Shown piece after piece: positions 1 through 8,133 of a DNA stretch of 64,000 nt. The DNA comes from CAWALV01 sp963782965 (GTDB taxonomy: Bacteria > Actinomycetota > Actinomycetes > Acidothermales > Acidothermaceae), in contig CAWALV010000002.1 in assembly GCA_963782965.1 (NCBI GenBank), positions 558,001-622,000 of the forward strand, written 5' to 3'. The notes beneath the pieces are model-generated. The model had not been told where the DNA came from, made no database searches, and saw only the letters and a list, made by a program, of their open reading frames with translations. Position numbers and translations under genes: made by a program. Within the stretch, counting starts at the first letter, position 1. Each line of letters begins with the position of its first letter.

Positions 1-851
1 TCTCCTCCCGCGGCCCGACGTCGACCGGTGACGCCAAGCCCGACGTCGTCGCACCGGGCATGCACGTGGTCTCGCTGCGCGACCCGGGCGGCGTCATCGA
101 CAGGGGCTATCCCTCCGCTCGGGTCGGCGAGCGCTACTTCGTCGGCAGTGGCACCTCGATGTCTGCGGCGGTCGTCAGCGGCGTGGTTGCCGATCTCCTG
201 TCTGTGCGACCGAACCTTCGCCCGGACGACGTGAAGGCGATGCTCAGCGACACCGCTTACGCCGCCGCGGGATTCGGCGACGCGATGGCGGCCGGGAGCG
301 GCGGGGTCGACCTCGGCGCCGCGCTGGTCGCGTCAGCGGGTCACGACAACGGGCACGGCAACGCCAACAGCAATCACGGGTCACCGGCAACCGGCGCGAA
401 CGCCAAGCATGGTCGGGCCAGTGCCGTCGACGCCGGTGGCCCGCCGGAGAAGGACGCCGCGACCTGGGCCAGGTTCGCTGCCGCCTGGCAGCACGATGAC
501 TACACCGCGGCGGCAAGGGCGTGGGCGGCACTCAGCCCGCAGGCCCGCAGCTGGGCGGCGCGCGCCTGGGCGATGAATCTTTGGGCCGACGCCGCCTTGA
601 CCGGCGACCAGCAGTTGCTGGCCCGGGCCTGGTCGGCGCGCGCCTGGGTCGGGGATGGGTGGTTGGCGCGGGCGTGGGCGGCGCGGGCGTGGGCCAGCGA
701 GGACTGGGCGGCGCGGGCGTGGTCGGCTCGCGCCTGGTCGGCCCGGGCGTGGTCTGCGGCGGACTGGTCGGCCCGGGCGTGGTCGGTATCGACCTGGGCG
801 AACGGCGCGTGGTCGGCGGGCTCCTGGCTCGGCGACATATGGGGCCGATGA
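1..851 (+). CDS. Subtilisin-like (S8) secreted serine protease, C-terminal part, truncated by the window edge
   Basis: Only the C-terminal part is present; the reading frame is open from base 3. The first residues match the subtilase segment SSRGPTSTGDAKPDVVAPG, and GTSMSAA about 35 residues later contains the catalytic Ser. The Asp and His of the triad lie upstream of the window. After the catalytic domain comes a Gly/Asn/His-rich linker and then about 120 residues with many copies of a pentapeptide-like SARAW/AARAW unit, ending in GDIWGR. Such Trp-rich tails occur in some actinobacterial S8 proteins, but their role is not established to my knowledge. The stop overlaps the ATG of the downstream sensor kinase (ATGA), so the two genes may be co-translated. 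The family assignment is secure; the substrate is unknown. Confidence 0.9.
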   Translation, partial: SSRGPTSTGDAKPDVVAPGMHVVSLRDPGGVIDRGYPSARVGERYFVGSGTSMSAAVVSGVVADLLSVRPNLRPDDVKAMLSDTAYAAAGFGDAMAAGSGGVDLGAALVASAGHDNGHGNANSNHGSPATGANAKHGRASAVDAGGPPEKDAATWARFAAAWQHDDYTAAARAWAALSPQARSWAARAWAMNLWADAALTGDQQLLARAWSARAWVGDGWLARAWAARAWASEDWAARAWSARAWSARAWSAADWSARAWSVSTWANGAWSAGSWLGDIWGR

Positions 852-3094
852 TGAGCGCAGCGACGACTGCGGCGGCGATGCCGCCCGCGGCGCAGTCACC
901 AACGGCCACCCGGTCACGGGTGCACCGCGTCGTCGCGGTGACCGTGCTGACCGGAGCGATAGCGGTGGCAGTCGTGGCCAGCGTGCACTGGGCCTACCAG
1001 CCTCGAGTGCATGCGGTGCCGACGTGGGCCGCCGTGCTCCTGGTCGCCTCCTGTCTCGGCGAGCTCGCCTACGTGCGCATGCGCCATGGCGCGTCGGCTG
1101 AAGACCTCACCTTCTACGAGGCCGTCGTGGTGGCCGGCGTCCTGCTGCTGCCGCCGTGGCTCGCCCTCGTCGTCCCGTTGGCGGCGTTGGTGCTCGCCAG
1201 CGCGGTCATGCGCCGCCAACCGCTGAAGACGCTGTTCAATCTCGGCACCTACGCGGCAAGCACATCGGCGATGGTCGCGATCTACTCCGCGATCGGTGGC
1301 GCTCGCGGCGTGTTCTCGGTCGCCTCAGTCGTCGGTGCCGTGGTGGCGACTTTCGCGTTCGCAGCGGTCAACCTGCTGGCCTTGTCTGCGGTGTTGAGCG
1401 CGAGCGAGGGCGGCTCGGTGCGCGCTGTCTTGCGCGACGAATGGCGGCTGTCGGCATTCATGGCACTCGGCAACGTGGCACTCGGCGCGGTCGCGGTTGC
1501 GCTCGCCATGGACACCCCGGTGTTGCTGGCGTTCGCGGCATTGCCTGCACTGACGCTGGGATACGCCTACCGCGCGGCCGCCAACGGCGCCGACGAGCGT
1601 GAGCGGGCGAGTCACCTGCTCGCACTGACAGGCGTGCTGGCCGGCGGGCTCACCACGGAGGAACTCATTCGCGAGGTCGCAACGGTCGTATGTCGTGCGT
1701 TCAACGCCTCGAGCGTCCGCGTCCTGGTGCCGGATTGCTCGTGGGTCGTCGCGGTGCCTGACGGCGCAGCAAGCATGGTGGGCACGATCGAGGCGGTCGA
1801 TGCCGATGCGGGCGAAGGCGTGGGCGTCGTTCAACTCCAACTCGCGCTCGGAGCCCGATCGGGCGACCGCGGCAGCCGCCCGTGGGCCACCAAGCAGGCC
1901 CGGCTGGGCGACGGCGAACGAGTCCTGCTCGCCTCGATCACGCGAATGCTGGCGTCGGCGTTGAGCCGCGGCTTGCAGGCTGCTGCGTTGCGGGAGCAGA
2001 CGGCGCAGCTTGCGTCCGTGGTCGACAACGCGACCGACGGCATCGTCGTGCTCGACGGCGACGGACAGGTCGTCTTGTGGAGCCCGGCGATGGAACTCAT
2101 GACCGGCCGTGAGGCGGCGGCCGTCGTCGGCACCCGGTCCGTCCGGCGGGAGCCGCTCGGCGCACTCGCCGAAGTTCTCGGTGCGTCGGCGATCGAAGCG
2201 CTGCCGCCGGTCGACCTCACCAAGGCGTTGCGGCCCGACCGCCCACGCGGCGCTGCGCTGCTGACCGTGCATCGTTGCGACGACGACGAGCGGCAGTTGC
2301 GGGCGTCGATCGCGGCGTTGTTCGATCCAGACGGCACTTTGCACAAGGTCGTGACGCTCGTCCATGACGTGACGGCGGATGAGCGGTTGGCCCGCCTCAA
2401 GAGCGACTTCGTGGCGACGGTTTCTCACGAGTTGCGCACACCCATCACCCCGATCAAGGGCTACGCGCGCTTGCTGGCGACCCGCGGAGAGTCGATGGAC
2501 GCCGAGCAGCGTACGCGCGCGTTGCGGGTCATCGAGGATCGTGCTGACCATCTGGCAAAACTCGTCGACGACCTGCTGCTGGCCAGCAACATCTCCCGCG
2601 ACGGCCTGGGCGGCGTGCACCTGGAGTTGGGCAATCACGACCTCGCCGCATTGGCACGCAGCGCGGTCGCCGGCCTGCCGAGCCTGAGTGCACGAACCCG
2701 GTTCGAGTCGCCGAACTCCCCGTTGATCGCACAGTGCGACCCCACGCGGTTCAACCAGTGCCTGACGAACATCTTGACCAACGCGCAGAAGTACTCCGAG
2801 CCGGGGACGGCCATCGAGGTACGGCTCGGGACCGAGAGCGGAGTCGTCACGGTTTCGGTTGCCGACAACGGGCGCGGCATCCCGGCTGAGGAGTTGGACC
2901 GGATATTCGACCGATTCCACCGGGTCGAGGACTCTATGACGATGACGACCGCCGGGAGCGGCCTCGGTCTCTTCATCACTCGCGAGCTGACCCGTGCGAT
3001 GGGTGGAGAGGTGACGGTCACCTCCGAACTCGGCGCAGGCTCGTGTTTCACGATGCGGCTACCTGTCGCGGCACCTGCAGTAACAGCTGCGTAA
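848..3094 (+). CDS. Membrane sensor histidine kinase with GAF-like and PAS regions
   Basis: A 748-aa kinase. The N-terminal ~230 residues hold six to seven hydrophobic segments. A soluble GAF-like region follows at roughly 250-375, then a PAS domain near 385-500 (SVVDNATDGIVVLDGDG). The HisKA H-box has SHELRTPITPIKGYARL with phospho-acceptor His527. The ATPase domain shows NILTNAQKYSEPG, VADNGRGIP and GSGLGLFITRELT. The open frame extends far upstream, but that part is only the antiphase reading of the protease repeats. I chose the ATG at 848 because it overlaps the protease stop; 851 is an alternative. A CheY-like regulator follows after 35 bp and is the likely partner. The membrane domain resembles a MASE-type sensor, but the ligand cannot be deduced. 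Confidence 0.9.
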   Translation: MMSAATTAAAMPPAAQSPTATRSRVHRVVAVTVLTGAIAVAVVASVHWAYQPRVHAVPTWAAVLLVASCLGELAYVRMRHGASAEDLTFYEAVVVAGVLLLPPWLALVVPLAALVLASAVMRRQPLKTLFNLGTYAASTSAMVAIYSAIGGARGVFSVASVVGAVVATFAFAAVNLLALSAVLSASEGGSVRAVLRDEWRLSAFMALGNVALGAVAVALAMDTPVLLAFAALPALTLGYAYRAAANGADERERASHLLALTGVLAGGLTTEELIREVATVVCRAFNASSVRVLVPDCSWVVAVPDGAASMVGTIEAVDADAGEGVGVVQLQLALGARSGDRGSRPWATKQARLGDGERVLLASITRMLASALSRGLQAAALREQTAQLASVVDNATDGIVVLDGDGQVVLWSPAMELMTGREAAAVVGTRSVRREPLGALAEVLGASAIEALPPVDLTKALRPDRPRGAALLTVHRCDDDERQLRASIAALFDPDGTLHKVVTLVHDVTADERLARLKSDFVATVSHELRTPITPIKGYARLLATRGESMDAEQRTRALRVIEDRADHLAKLVDDLLLASNISRDGLGGVHLELGNHDLAALARSAVAGLPSLSARTRFESPNSPLIAQCDPTRFNQCLTNILTNAQKYSEPGTAIEVRLGTESGVVTVSVADNGRGIPAEELDRIFDRFHRVEDSMTMTTAGSGLGLFITRELTRAMGGEVTVTSELGAGSCFTMRLPVAAPAVTAA

Positions 3095-3129
3095 GACGCA
3101 GAAAAAGAGAAAGAGAAAGAGGAGGACCC

Positions 3130-3561
3130 GTGCGGTCGGTACTTGTAGTAGACGACGAGCCGAGCATCAGAGCGGTCGTGCGCGACCTGCTCGAGCTGAG
3201 TGGGTACCGGGTGCGCGAAGCACCGAACGGGCCCGAAGCGCTCCGAGCACTGGACGATGAGAAGCCCGATTGCATGGTGCTCGACGTCATGATGCCCGGC
3301 ATGTCGGGGATCGACGTGCTGACGACGTTGCGCAGCCGCGCCGATCTCGGTGAGCTGCCGGTCCTCCTGCTGACCGCTGCGGCTGATGACAAGACGACGT
3401 GGGAGGGCTGGCGTGCAGGTGCCAGCTGCTATCTCACGAAGCCCTTCGATCTTGATCGTCTGACTGCGTGGCTCGATCACCTCGCCTACGAAGACGCACC
3501 CATCGGTGACTCCGGCGGCTCAGTGGGGGAACGTGAAGTCGTGAGGGGCGCCGATGCCTGA
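3130..3561 (+). CDS. Single-domain (CheY-like) response regulator
   Basis: A 143-aa receiver domain with no DNA-binding output domain. It begins VRSVLVVDDEPSIRAVVRD, with acidic-pocket Asp residues, phospho-acceptor Asp52 in VLDVMMPGMSG, Thr in LLLTAAAD and Lys in YLTKPFD. The GTG start is set by a strong ribosome binding site (GAGGAGG) six bases upstream, in an A/G-rich stretch. It lies just after the large sensor kinase gene and is probably phosphorylated by it. The ~25 residues after the receiver fold are unstructured. Its stop overlaps the start of a 42-codon reading frame. Confidence 0.9.
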   Translation: MRSVLVVDDEPSIRAVVRDLLELSGYRVREAPNGPEALRALDDEKPDCMVLDVMMPGMSGIDVLTTLRSRADLGELPVLLLTAAADDKTTWEGWRAGASCYLTKPFDLDRLTAWLDHLAYEDAPIGDSGGSVGEREVVRGADA

Positions 3562-3682
3562 TACGCCCAACGACACGAATCCCCAGGCAGACGACGATCC
3601 GGCTGCGCTGGGCGCGGAGTTGATCGCCACGCCGCTCGACACGGGGTATCTGCTGCACTGCCTGGAGGCGATCTCCTGCTGA
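3554..3682 (+). CDS. Possible 42-aa small protein overlapping the regulator end
   Basis: An ATG at 3554 lies eight bases inside the end of the response regulator gene and opens a 42-codon frame rich in Asp, Pro and Ala, ending in LLHCLEAISC. The overlap geometry fits translational coupling with the kinase-regulator pair. I do not recognise the product, which has no hydrophobic segment. It could be a genuine small protein, for example one that modulates the signalling pair, or a chance frame in GC-rich DNA. Confidence 0.35.
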   Translation: MPDTPNDTNPQADDDPAALGAELIATPLDTGYLLHCLEAISC

Positions 3683-3786
3683 TCCTCGGCGGTTCGTGAC
3701 ATTTCTGTCTCGCCTCGGGCGCGCGATGCGTGTTGATCGACGCCTCAGGGAAGCCCTCAACCAACCGATCACGGGAGAGGGAGACG

Positions 3787-4839
3787 ATGTCGTTACGCCG
3801 CTGGTTCAGCAACGAGCACGTGGGCAGGCGAAGCCCGAAGATCGCTGCGCTGGTCGGTCTGGCGGCGTTTCTGCAGATCATCGCCGCGGTCGGGTTGGCC
3901 TATGCAGCGGGCTTCGACACGGTCCGCTCGGTCGTCACGCACGTGCACTGGCCCTGGATCGGCGCGCTCGCCGGCGCGATCGGATTGTCGTTCGCCGGCT
4001 ACTACTACGCGTACGAGGGTCTGTACACGGTCGACGGCGGCGAGAGCCTCAAGCCCGGGCAGATGCGGGCCGTCGTCGTCGCAGGTTTCGGTGGCTTCCT
4101 CGCTCACGGCGGGTCGTCGCTCGACAACTACGCCCTTCGAGCGGCTGGGGCCAGCGAGCGTGATGCTGCCGTGCGAGTGACCGCGCTCGCCGGCATGGAG
4201 CACGGAATCTTGGCCCTGGCCGGTGCTGCCGCTGCCATCGAGGTGCTCATCTCAGGCCGCGGAAAGCCGCCGCTCGACTTCACCATTCCTTGGGCGGTCA
4301 TCCCGGTCCCGGGCTTTCTGATCGCCTTCTGGTTGGCGGAGCGTTACCGGGGCCGCTTGCGCGACAGCGATGGCTGGCGCAACAAGCTCGGCATCTTCTA
4401 CGACGCGATTCACCTCACCCGCCTGCTGATACGTCGACCGTTCAGCCACTCGGCGTCCGCGTTCGGGATGGCGTTGTTCTGGTTCGCCGACATCCTCGGT
4501 CTTTGGAGTGCGCTGGCCGCGTTCGGTGTGCACATGAACGGTGCGTCGCTGATCGTGGGATACGCGACCGGGATGGTGTTCACCCGACGCACCGGCCCGT
4601 TGGGAGGTGCCGGGGTGCTGATGTGCGCGCTGCCGGCAACCCTGTGGGTGAGCGGGGCGCCGTTCGCCGCTGCCGTGGTCGGAGTGTTCGCGTACCGCGT
4701 CGTCACCTTGTGGTTGCCGATGCCCTTCTCGATCGCTGCCCTGCCGACGCTTCGCCGCATCGGCCAGCACGGCGTGCCGGAAGCAGAGCAGGAGGCGCAC
4801 GCCGAAAACGAGCCCGCGTTGCGCCGCGAAGCCAGCTGA
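3787..4839 (+). CDS. Flippase-like integral membrane protein (LPG-synthase TM / UPF0104 family)
   Basis: A 350-aa protein with about eight hydrophobic segments. The C-terminal stretch TGPLGGAGVLMCALPATLW, followed by AYRVVTLWLPMPFS, matches the signature of the lysylphosphatidylglycerol-synthase transmembrane superfamily (a glycine-rich loop, then Y-R-x3-W-L-P). Members without the synthetase domain are thought to move lipids or lipid-linked molecules across the membrane. The ATG at 3787 follows GGGAGAGGGAGACG; upstream in-frame ATGs lack a binding site. It ends two bases before the convergent PQ-loop gene, so there is no room for a separate terminator. The substrate is unknown. Confidence 0.75.
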   Translation: MSLRRWFSNEHVGRRSPKIAALVGLAAFLQIIAAVGLAYAAGFDTVRSVVTHVHWPWIGALAGAIGLSFAGYYYAYEGLYTVDGGESLKPGQMRAVVVAGFGGFLAHGGSSLDNYALRAAGASERDAAVRVTALAGMEHGILALAGAAAAIEVLISGRGKPPLDFTIPWAVIPVPGFLIAFWLAERYRGRLRDSDGWRNKLGIFYDAIHLTRLLIRRPFSHSASAFGMALFWFADILGLWSALAAFGVHMNGASLIVGYATGMVFTRRTGPLGGAGVLMCALPATLWVSGAPFAAAVVGVFAYRVVTLWLPMPFSIAALPTLRRIGQHGVPEAEQEAHAENEPALRREAS

Positions 4840-4841
4840 GG

Positions 4842-5474
4842 CTACGCAGCGCCCGCCGATGCGGCCGTTGTCTGCGCTCGAGAGGCGAGCCGTGCCGTGC
4901 GTTCCAACGCCACAAGCGTGGTGGCGCTTGCCAGGCCTACGGATGCACCCACGATGACCGGCACGTCGGTTGCGAGCACGCCATATGCGAGCCAGCAGAT
5001 CTGCGAGGTCGTACGCAGGGTCCACGTCGTGATGGAGACACCGGAGGTGAGCCGAGCCTTCCAGTTGCCGATCGACTCATAGACCTGCGGCAGGCCCGAG
5101 AAGAGCCCGATCGCGAACGCCAGATAGCCGGTCGCGGCCGGTGACAGGCTCCACGCCAGAGCCAGGACGACGACAGCAGCCGCAGTGAGCAGAGCCGCAC
5201 GATGACCTCGTGACCGTCGCCCGGGCACCAGCAAGACCACCGCACTCGCGCCGATGACCAGCAGGATGTTGCCGGGGATCTGCGGGGCGGATGCCGTGCG
5301 GATTCCGTAGGTGAGCCAGGCGAGGCAACTGACCGCGGTGACCGACCAGGAAAGTGCCGACACCCCGGTCTTCGTCGGATAGCGCAGCACCCGGATGACC
5401 TGCGGCACGATCATCACGACACCGAACCCGGCGCCGAGGTAGCCGAGCGCAAAAGCCATGTGATGGGTTGTCAT
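4842..5474 (-). CDS. PQ-loop repeat (SemiSWEET-like) membrane transporter
   Basis: A 210-aa membrane protein with seven or so hydrophobic segments and two copies of the PQ-loop motif: VPQVIRVLRYPTKTGVSALS near residue 25 and LPQVYESIGNWKARLTSGVS near residue 130. This tandem arrangement is that of SWEET/SemiSWEET-type sugar carriers and related PQ-loop transporters. The start MTTHHMAFALGYLG is preferred over an upstream frame extension that lacks hydrophobic character. It is divergent from the LacI-type regulator at 5603, separated by 128 bp. LacI relatives often control sugar transporters, so this gene is a plausible target. The substrate is inferred only from family and context. Confidence 0.8.
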   Translation of the reverse strand: MTTHHMAFALGYLGAGFGVVMIVPQVIRVLRYPTKTGVSALSWSVTAVSCLAWLTYGIRTASAPQIPGNILLVIGASAVVLLVPGRRSRGHRAALLTAAAVVVLALAWSLSPAATGYLAFAIGLFSGLPQVYESIGNWKARLTSGVSITTWTLRTTSQICWLAYGVLATDVPVIVGASVGLASATTLVALERTARLASRAQTTAASAGAA

Positions 5475-5543
5475 GGCTTTGCGTCGTCCTCTCCGGGCAG
5501 CCGCGCCAGGCGCGCTCCCGTAGTGGAACGATACAGACCGGAC

Positions 5544-5560
5544 GAGCCGCCGCGCGGCTC
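5544..5560. promoter_or_regulatory. Inverted repeat between divergent transporter and LacI regulator genes
   Basis: GAGCCG-N5-CGGCTC, with perfect 6-bp arms, lies in the 128-bp divergent intergenic region. It sits 43 bp before the LacI-type start and 70 bp before the transporter start. GC-rich dyads of this kind are typical operators of LacI-family proteins, so it is a candidate autoregulatory site. No direct evidence of binding. Confidence 0.4.
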
Positions 5561-5602
5561 CTTCAGGCAATCGCGGTGGGTTTCGGCGCTACCGTGACAC
5601 CC

Positions 5603-6673
5603 GTGCAGCGCCGACCCACTCTGGACACCGTGGCGAAGGCGGCCGGTGTGTCGCGAATGACGGTCTCGAACGCCTTCAACCGGCCGGACCAGATCTCTGC
5701 GGTGACCCGCGAACGGGTGTTGCGGACGGCGCAAGAGCTCGGGTACGCAGGCCCGAGCCCGGCCGGGCGGTCCCTGCGGCGCGGCCACACCGGCGTCATC
5801 GGCGTCCTGCTCACCGAGCAGCTGCCTTACGCCTTTGCCGACCCGGGCTCGTTGATGTTCCTGCACGGGGTCGCGACCGAACTCGCCGGGGCCGGGCACG
5901 CGCTGTTGCTGTTGCCTTCGGAGAGCAACGCCGAGCACGGTCTTGTCCGCAACGCGCTCGTCGACGGGTTCGTCCTCGTGCTCGTCGCCCCGCGCGACCC
6001 GGTGGTGCAAGACGTCGTCGCGCGCCGGCTGCCTGCGGTGTCGGTCGGGCCGCAACGCATCGCCGGCATCCCACGGATCGGCGTCGACAACGCACGGGCG
6101 AGCGTGGCGGTCGCCCGCCATCTGCTCGAGCTCGGGCACCGGCGCCTCGCTGTGGTGAGCTTCGGCGGGCCACTGAGCAGCACCCGAATGGGCGATCGGT
6201 CGAGCGTCGGACCGGAAGTACGCGGCGTGCACTACGCGATGCGGCAACGTGTTGCCGGATTCGTGCGGGTCGCCGACGAGCAGTCGGCCGAAGTCGTCGT
6301 CGTCCAGGCCGCCGACCATTCGCGGGCCGCGGCCGCGCGGGCGGTGCACGACCTGTTGGCTCAACCGGCGCGGCGCCGTCCGACCGCCGTGTTCGGGGTT
6401 ACGGACGTGCTGGCGCTCGGCGTCCTCGACGAAGCTGCCCGGCTGCACATTGCCGTGCCGGGCGCCCTCTCGGTCGCTGGGTTCGACGACACTGCCGATG
6501 CTGCACACAGCGCGCCGGCGCTGACGACGGTCTCGCAGGGCTTGTTCGACCAGGGCCGGTGCGCGGCACGAATCGTCCTCCAACAGATCGCCGGCGAACA
6601 CCCCGCGGCTCCGCGGGTCTCGACGCAGCTCGTGGTCCGCGACAGCACGTCGCAGCCACCACGCTCGACGTGA
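5603..6673 (+). CDS. LacI-family transcriptional regulator
   Basis: A 356-aa regulator. The N-terminus has the LacI helix-turn-helix and hinge: PTLDTVAKAAGVSRMTVSNA, then FNRPDQISAVTRERVLRTAQELGY. A periplasmic-binding-protein-like sensor domain follows (GVIGVLLTEQ, HLLELGHRRLAVVSFGG, AVFGVTDVLALGVL, SVAGFDDTADA). The GTG at 5603 places the HTH at the usual distance; GTG 5594 is equally possible. The inducer is unknown, but the divergent PQ-loop transporter suggests a small carbohydrate-like compound. Confidence 0.9.
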   Translation: MQRRPTLDTVAKAAGVSRMTVSNAFNRPDQISAVTRERVLRTAQELGYAGPSPAGRSLRRGHTGVIGVLLTEQLPYAFADPGSLMFLHGVATELAGAGHALLLLPSESNAEHGLVRNALVDGFVLVLVAPRDPVVQDVVARRLPAVSVGPQRIAGIPRIGVDNARASVAVARHLLELGHRRLAVVSFGGPLSSTRMGDRSSVGPEVRGVHYAMRQRVAGFVRVADEQSAEVVVVQAADHSRAAAARAVHDLLAQPARRRPTAVFGVTDVLALGVLDEAARLHIAVPGALSVAGFDDTADAAHSAPALTTVSQGLFDQGRCAARIVLQQIAGEHPAAPRVSTQLVVRDSTSQPPRST

Positions 6674-6692
6674 CGGCCTCGGGGGAGGGCCC

Positions 6693-6737
6693 GCGGTCAG
6701 TGCGGTCAGTGCGGTCAGTGCGGTCAGTGCGGTCAGT
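6693..6737. repeat. Five tandem copies of a 9-bp unit (GCGGTCAGT)
   Basis: Five perfect head-to-tail copies of GCGGTCAGT fill 6693-6737, followed by a partial GCG. They lie in the gap between the LacI gene and the convergent membrane cytochrome gene, and the TGA stop of the latter (6733-6735) falls inside the array. A related 9-bp array (GGTCAGCAC) lies inside hypE at 61033. Confidence 0.95.
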
Positions 6738-7365
6738 GCGAGAGGTGAGTTGACCACGGGCCGATCGCCGCGAGACCCCAGGCTCCCAGGCCGACACCGA
6801 CGACGACGCTCGAAACCACGGCCCATCGCCGCATCGTTGCGCCAGTCGCGCGCACGCCGGGTCGCCAGTCGCGCGCGCCCATGCGTGCCGTTTCCCACGC
6901 GTGGCCGAGAACGTGCACGGTCATCGCGACGAACCAGACCACGAAGCTGGCTCGGTGCACGAAGAACACGTTCGCCTGCAGTGTTCCGTGCGTCGTGCCG
7001 AGTGCGACGCCGGAGCCGAGCAGCACGACCGTTGTCAGGATGACGACCGGCCCGAGCACGCGCAGGATCAAGAGCGGCGGCCCTTTGCGGCGGTACGCCG
7101 CATGCCCGGAGTAATAGCGAGCGAATCGGTACGTCGTGCTCGAGATCTTCAGCACCACGGGCGGGATCATCGCGAAACCGAGGAAGACATGGGGTTTCAC
7201 AAGGGAGTGGATCGCGAGCAACGTCGCACCCTCGGCGGCGAGGAGCAGCAGCAGCACGATCGCCGTGGTCGAGGTCAGCCGGGCGTTCGCCTCGGTGACG
7301 TCGGATCGAGGGGAGGCCGGGGCGAGCAGCGGTGCCCGTGTGGTGGGGGAACTCTCGCCTCGCAC
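6733..7365 (-). CDS. Four-helix membrane protein, probably b-type cytochrome (cytochrome b561-like)
   Basis: A 210-aa protein with four to five hydrophobic segments and paired His residues suited to haem ligation: IHSLVKPHVFLGF in one segment, and VHRASFVVWFVAMTVHVLGH (His-x13-His-x3-His) in another. A last segment ends in GLAAIGPWSTHLSH. This resembles small cytochrome b561-like subunits of redox chains; I cannot name a precise family. GTG 7365 is taken as the start; GTG 7299 is an alternative. It lies divergently next to the two-component system and redox cluster that follow, and may be functionally tied to them. The stop is embedded in a 9-bp tandem repeat. Confidence 0.6.
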   Translation of the reverse strand: MRGESSPTTRAPLLAPASPRSDVTEANARLTSTTAIVLLLLLAAEGATLLAIHSLVKPHVFLGFAMIPPVVLKISSTTYRFARYYSGHAAYRRKGPPLLILRVLGPVVILTTVVLLGSGVALGTTHGTLQANVFFVHRASFVVWFVAMTVHVLGHAWETARMGARDWRPGVRATGATMRRWAVVSSVVVGVGLGAWGLAAIGPWSTHLSH

Positions 7366-7390
7366 ACCACGAGGGTAGGTGCCCGATTCT

Positions 7391-7438
7391 TACGCCTGGG
7401 TGAAGGCGTAGCGCCGACAGCCGGCTTCACCCGGCTGT
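7391..7438. promoter_or_regulatory. Two adjacent inverted repeats upstream of the redox-cluster response regulator
   Basis: TACGCC-N8-GGCGTA (7391-7410) and ACAGCCGG-N6-CCGGCTGT (7417-7438) lie 27-74 bp before the regulator start. The first loop contains GGGTGAAG and the second contains its exact complement CTTCACCC (7398-7405 and 7425-7432), so the two hairpins could alternatively pair with each other. It may be a protein operator or a structured 5' leader. Confidence 0.5.
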
Positions 7439-7464
7439 AAGGTCGGGTCCGGGAGAGTCTAAGC

Positions 7465-8133
7465 GTGCGTTTGCTGATAGCCGAGGACGACGACGCCCTC
7501 CGCAGCGTCTTGGTACGCGGCCTGGAGGAGTCCGGGTACGTCGTCGATGCGGTCGCCGACGGCGACGACGCGCTCGCGCATCTGGCCGTCTACGAGTACG
7601 ACGTCGCGATCCTCGACTGGCGGATGCCGCGGCGAACCGGCTACGACACCGTCGCGGCGATGCGCGACCGCCGTGACAAGACGCCTGTCTTGATGCTCAC
7701 CGCTCGGGACCAGCCGGCGGATCGGGTCGCCGGCCTCGACCGCGGCGCCGACGACTACCTGGTGAAGCCGTTCGATTTCGGGGAACTGCTTGCTCGGCTC
7801 CGCGCACTGCAACGTCGTCCGGCCGCGGTCGCCGGACCGGTGCTCAGGTGCGGCGACCTCGAGTTCGATCCGGCCAGCCGCGAGGTGCGCGTCGCCGCCC
7901 GCACAGTTGCGCTCACCGCGACGGAACTGGCGATTCTGGAACTGCTCCTGCGCCGCTCGCCCGCTGTGGCGACCAGGCGCTCCATCGTGTTGAACGTCTG
8001 GCCGGACGAAGCAGACGCGATCGGCTCCAACACCATCGACGTCCACCTGGCCCGGCTGCGGGCCAAGATCGTGGGTGGCGGCGCCCGGATCGAAACGGTC
8101 CGCGGCACCGGGTACCGGATGGTTGCCGGATGA
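7465..8133 (+). CDS. OmpR-family response regulator
   Basis: A 222-aa protein: receiver domain (MRLLIAEDDDALRSVLVRGL, phospho-acceptor Asp51 in ILDWRMPRRTG, Lys in YLVKPFD), then a winged-helix domain with ALTATELAILELLLR, SNTIDVHLARLRAK and ETVRGTGYRM. The ATG follows a GGGAGAG sequence. Its stop overlaps the kinase ATG (ATGA), so the pair is translationally coupled. It lies divergent from the membrane cytochrome gene and directly before the ApbE/ferric-reductase cluster, which it probably regulates. Confidence 0.93.
   Translation: MRLLIAEDDDALRSVLVRGLEESGYVVDAVADGDDALAHLAVYEYDVAILDWRMPRRTGYDTVAAMRDRRDKTPVLMLTARDQPADRVAGLDRGADDYLVKPFDFGELLARLRALQRRPAAVAGPVLRCGDLEFDPASREVRVAARTVALTATELAILELLLRRSPAVATRRSIVLNVWPDEADAIGSNTIDVHLARLRAKIVGGGARIETVRGTGYRMVAG

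Noticed and set aside
521..847. N-terminal extension of the first sensor kinase over the protease tail
   Set aside because: The extension is the alternate-frame reading of the SARAW repeats; the kinase starts at the ATGA overlap at 848.
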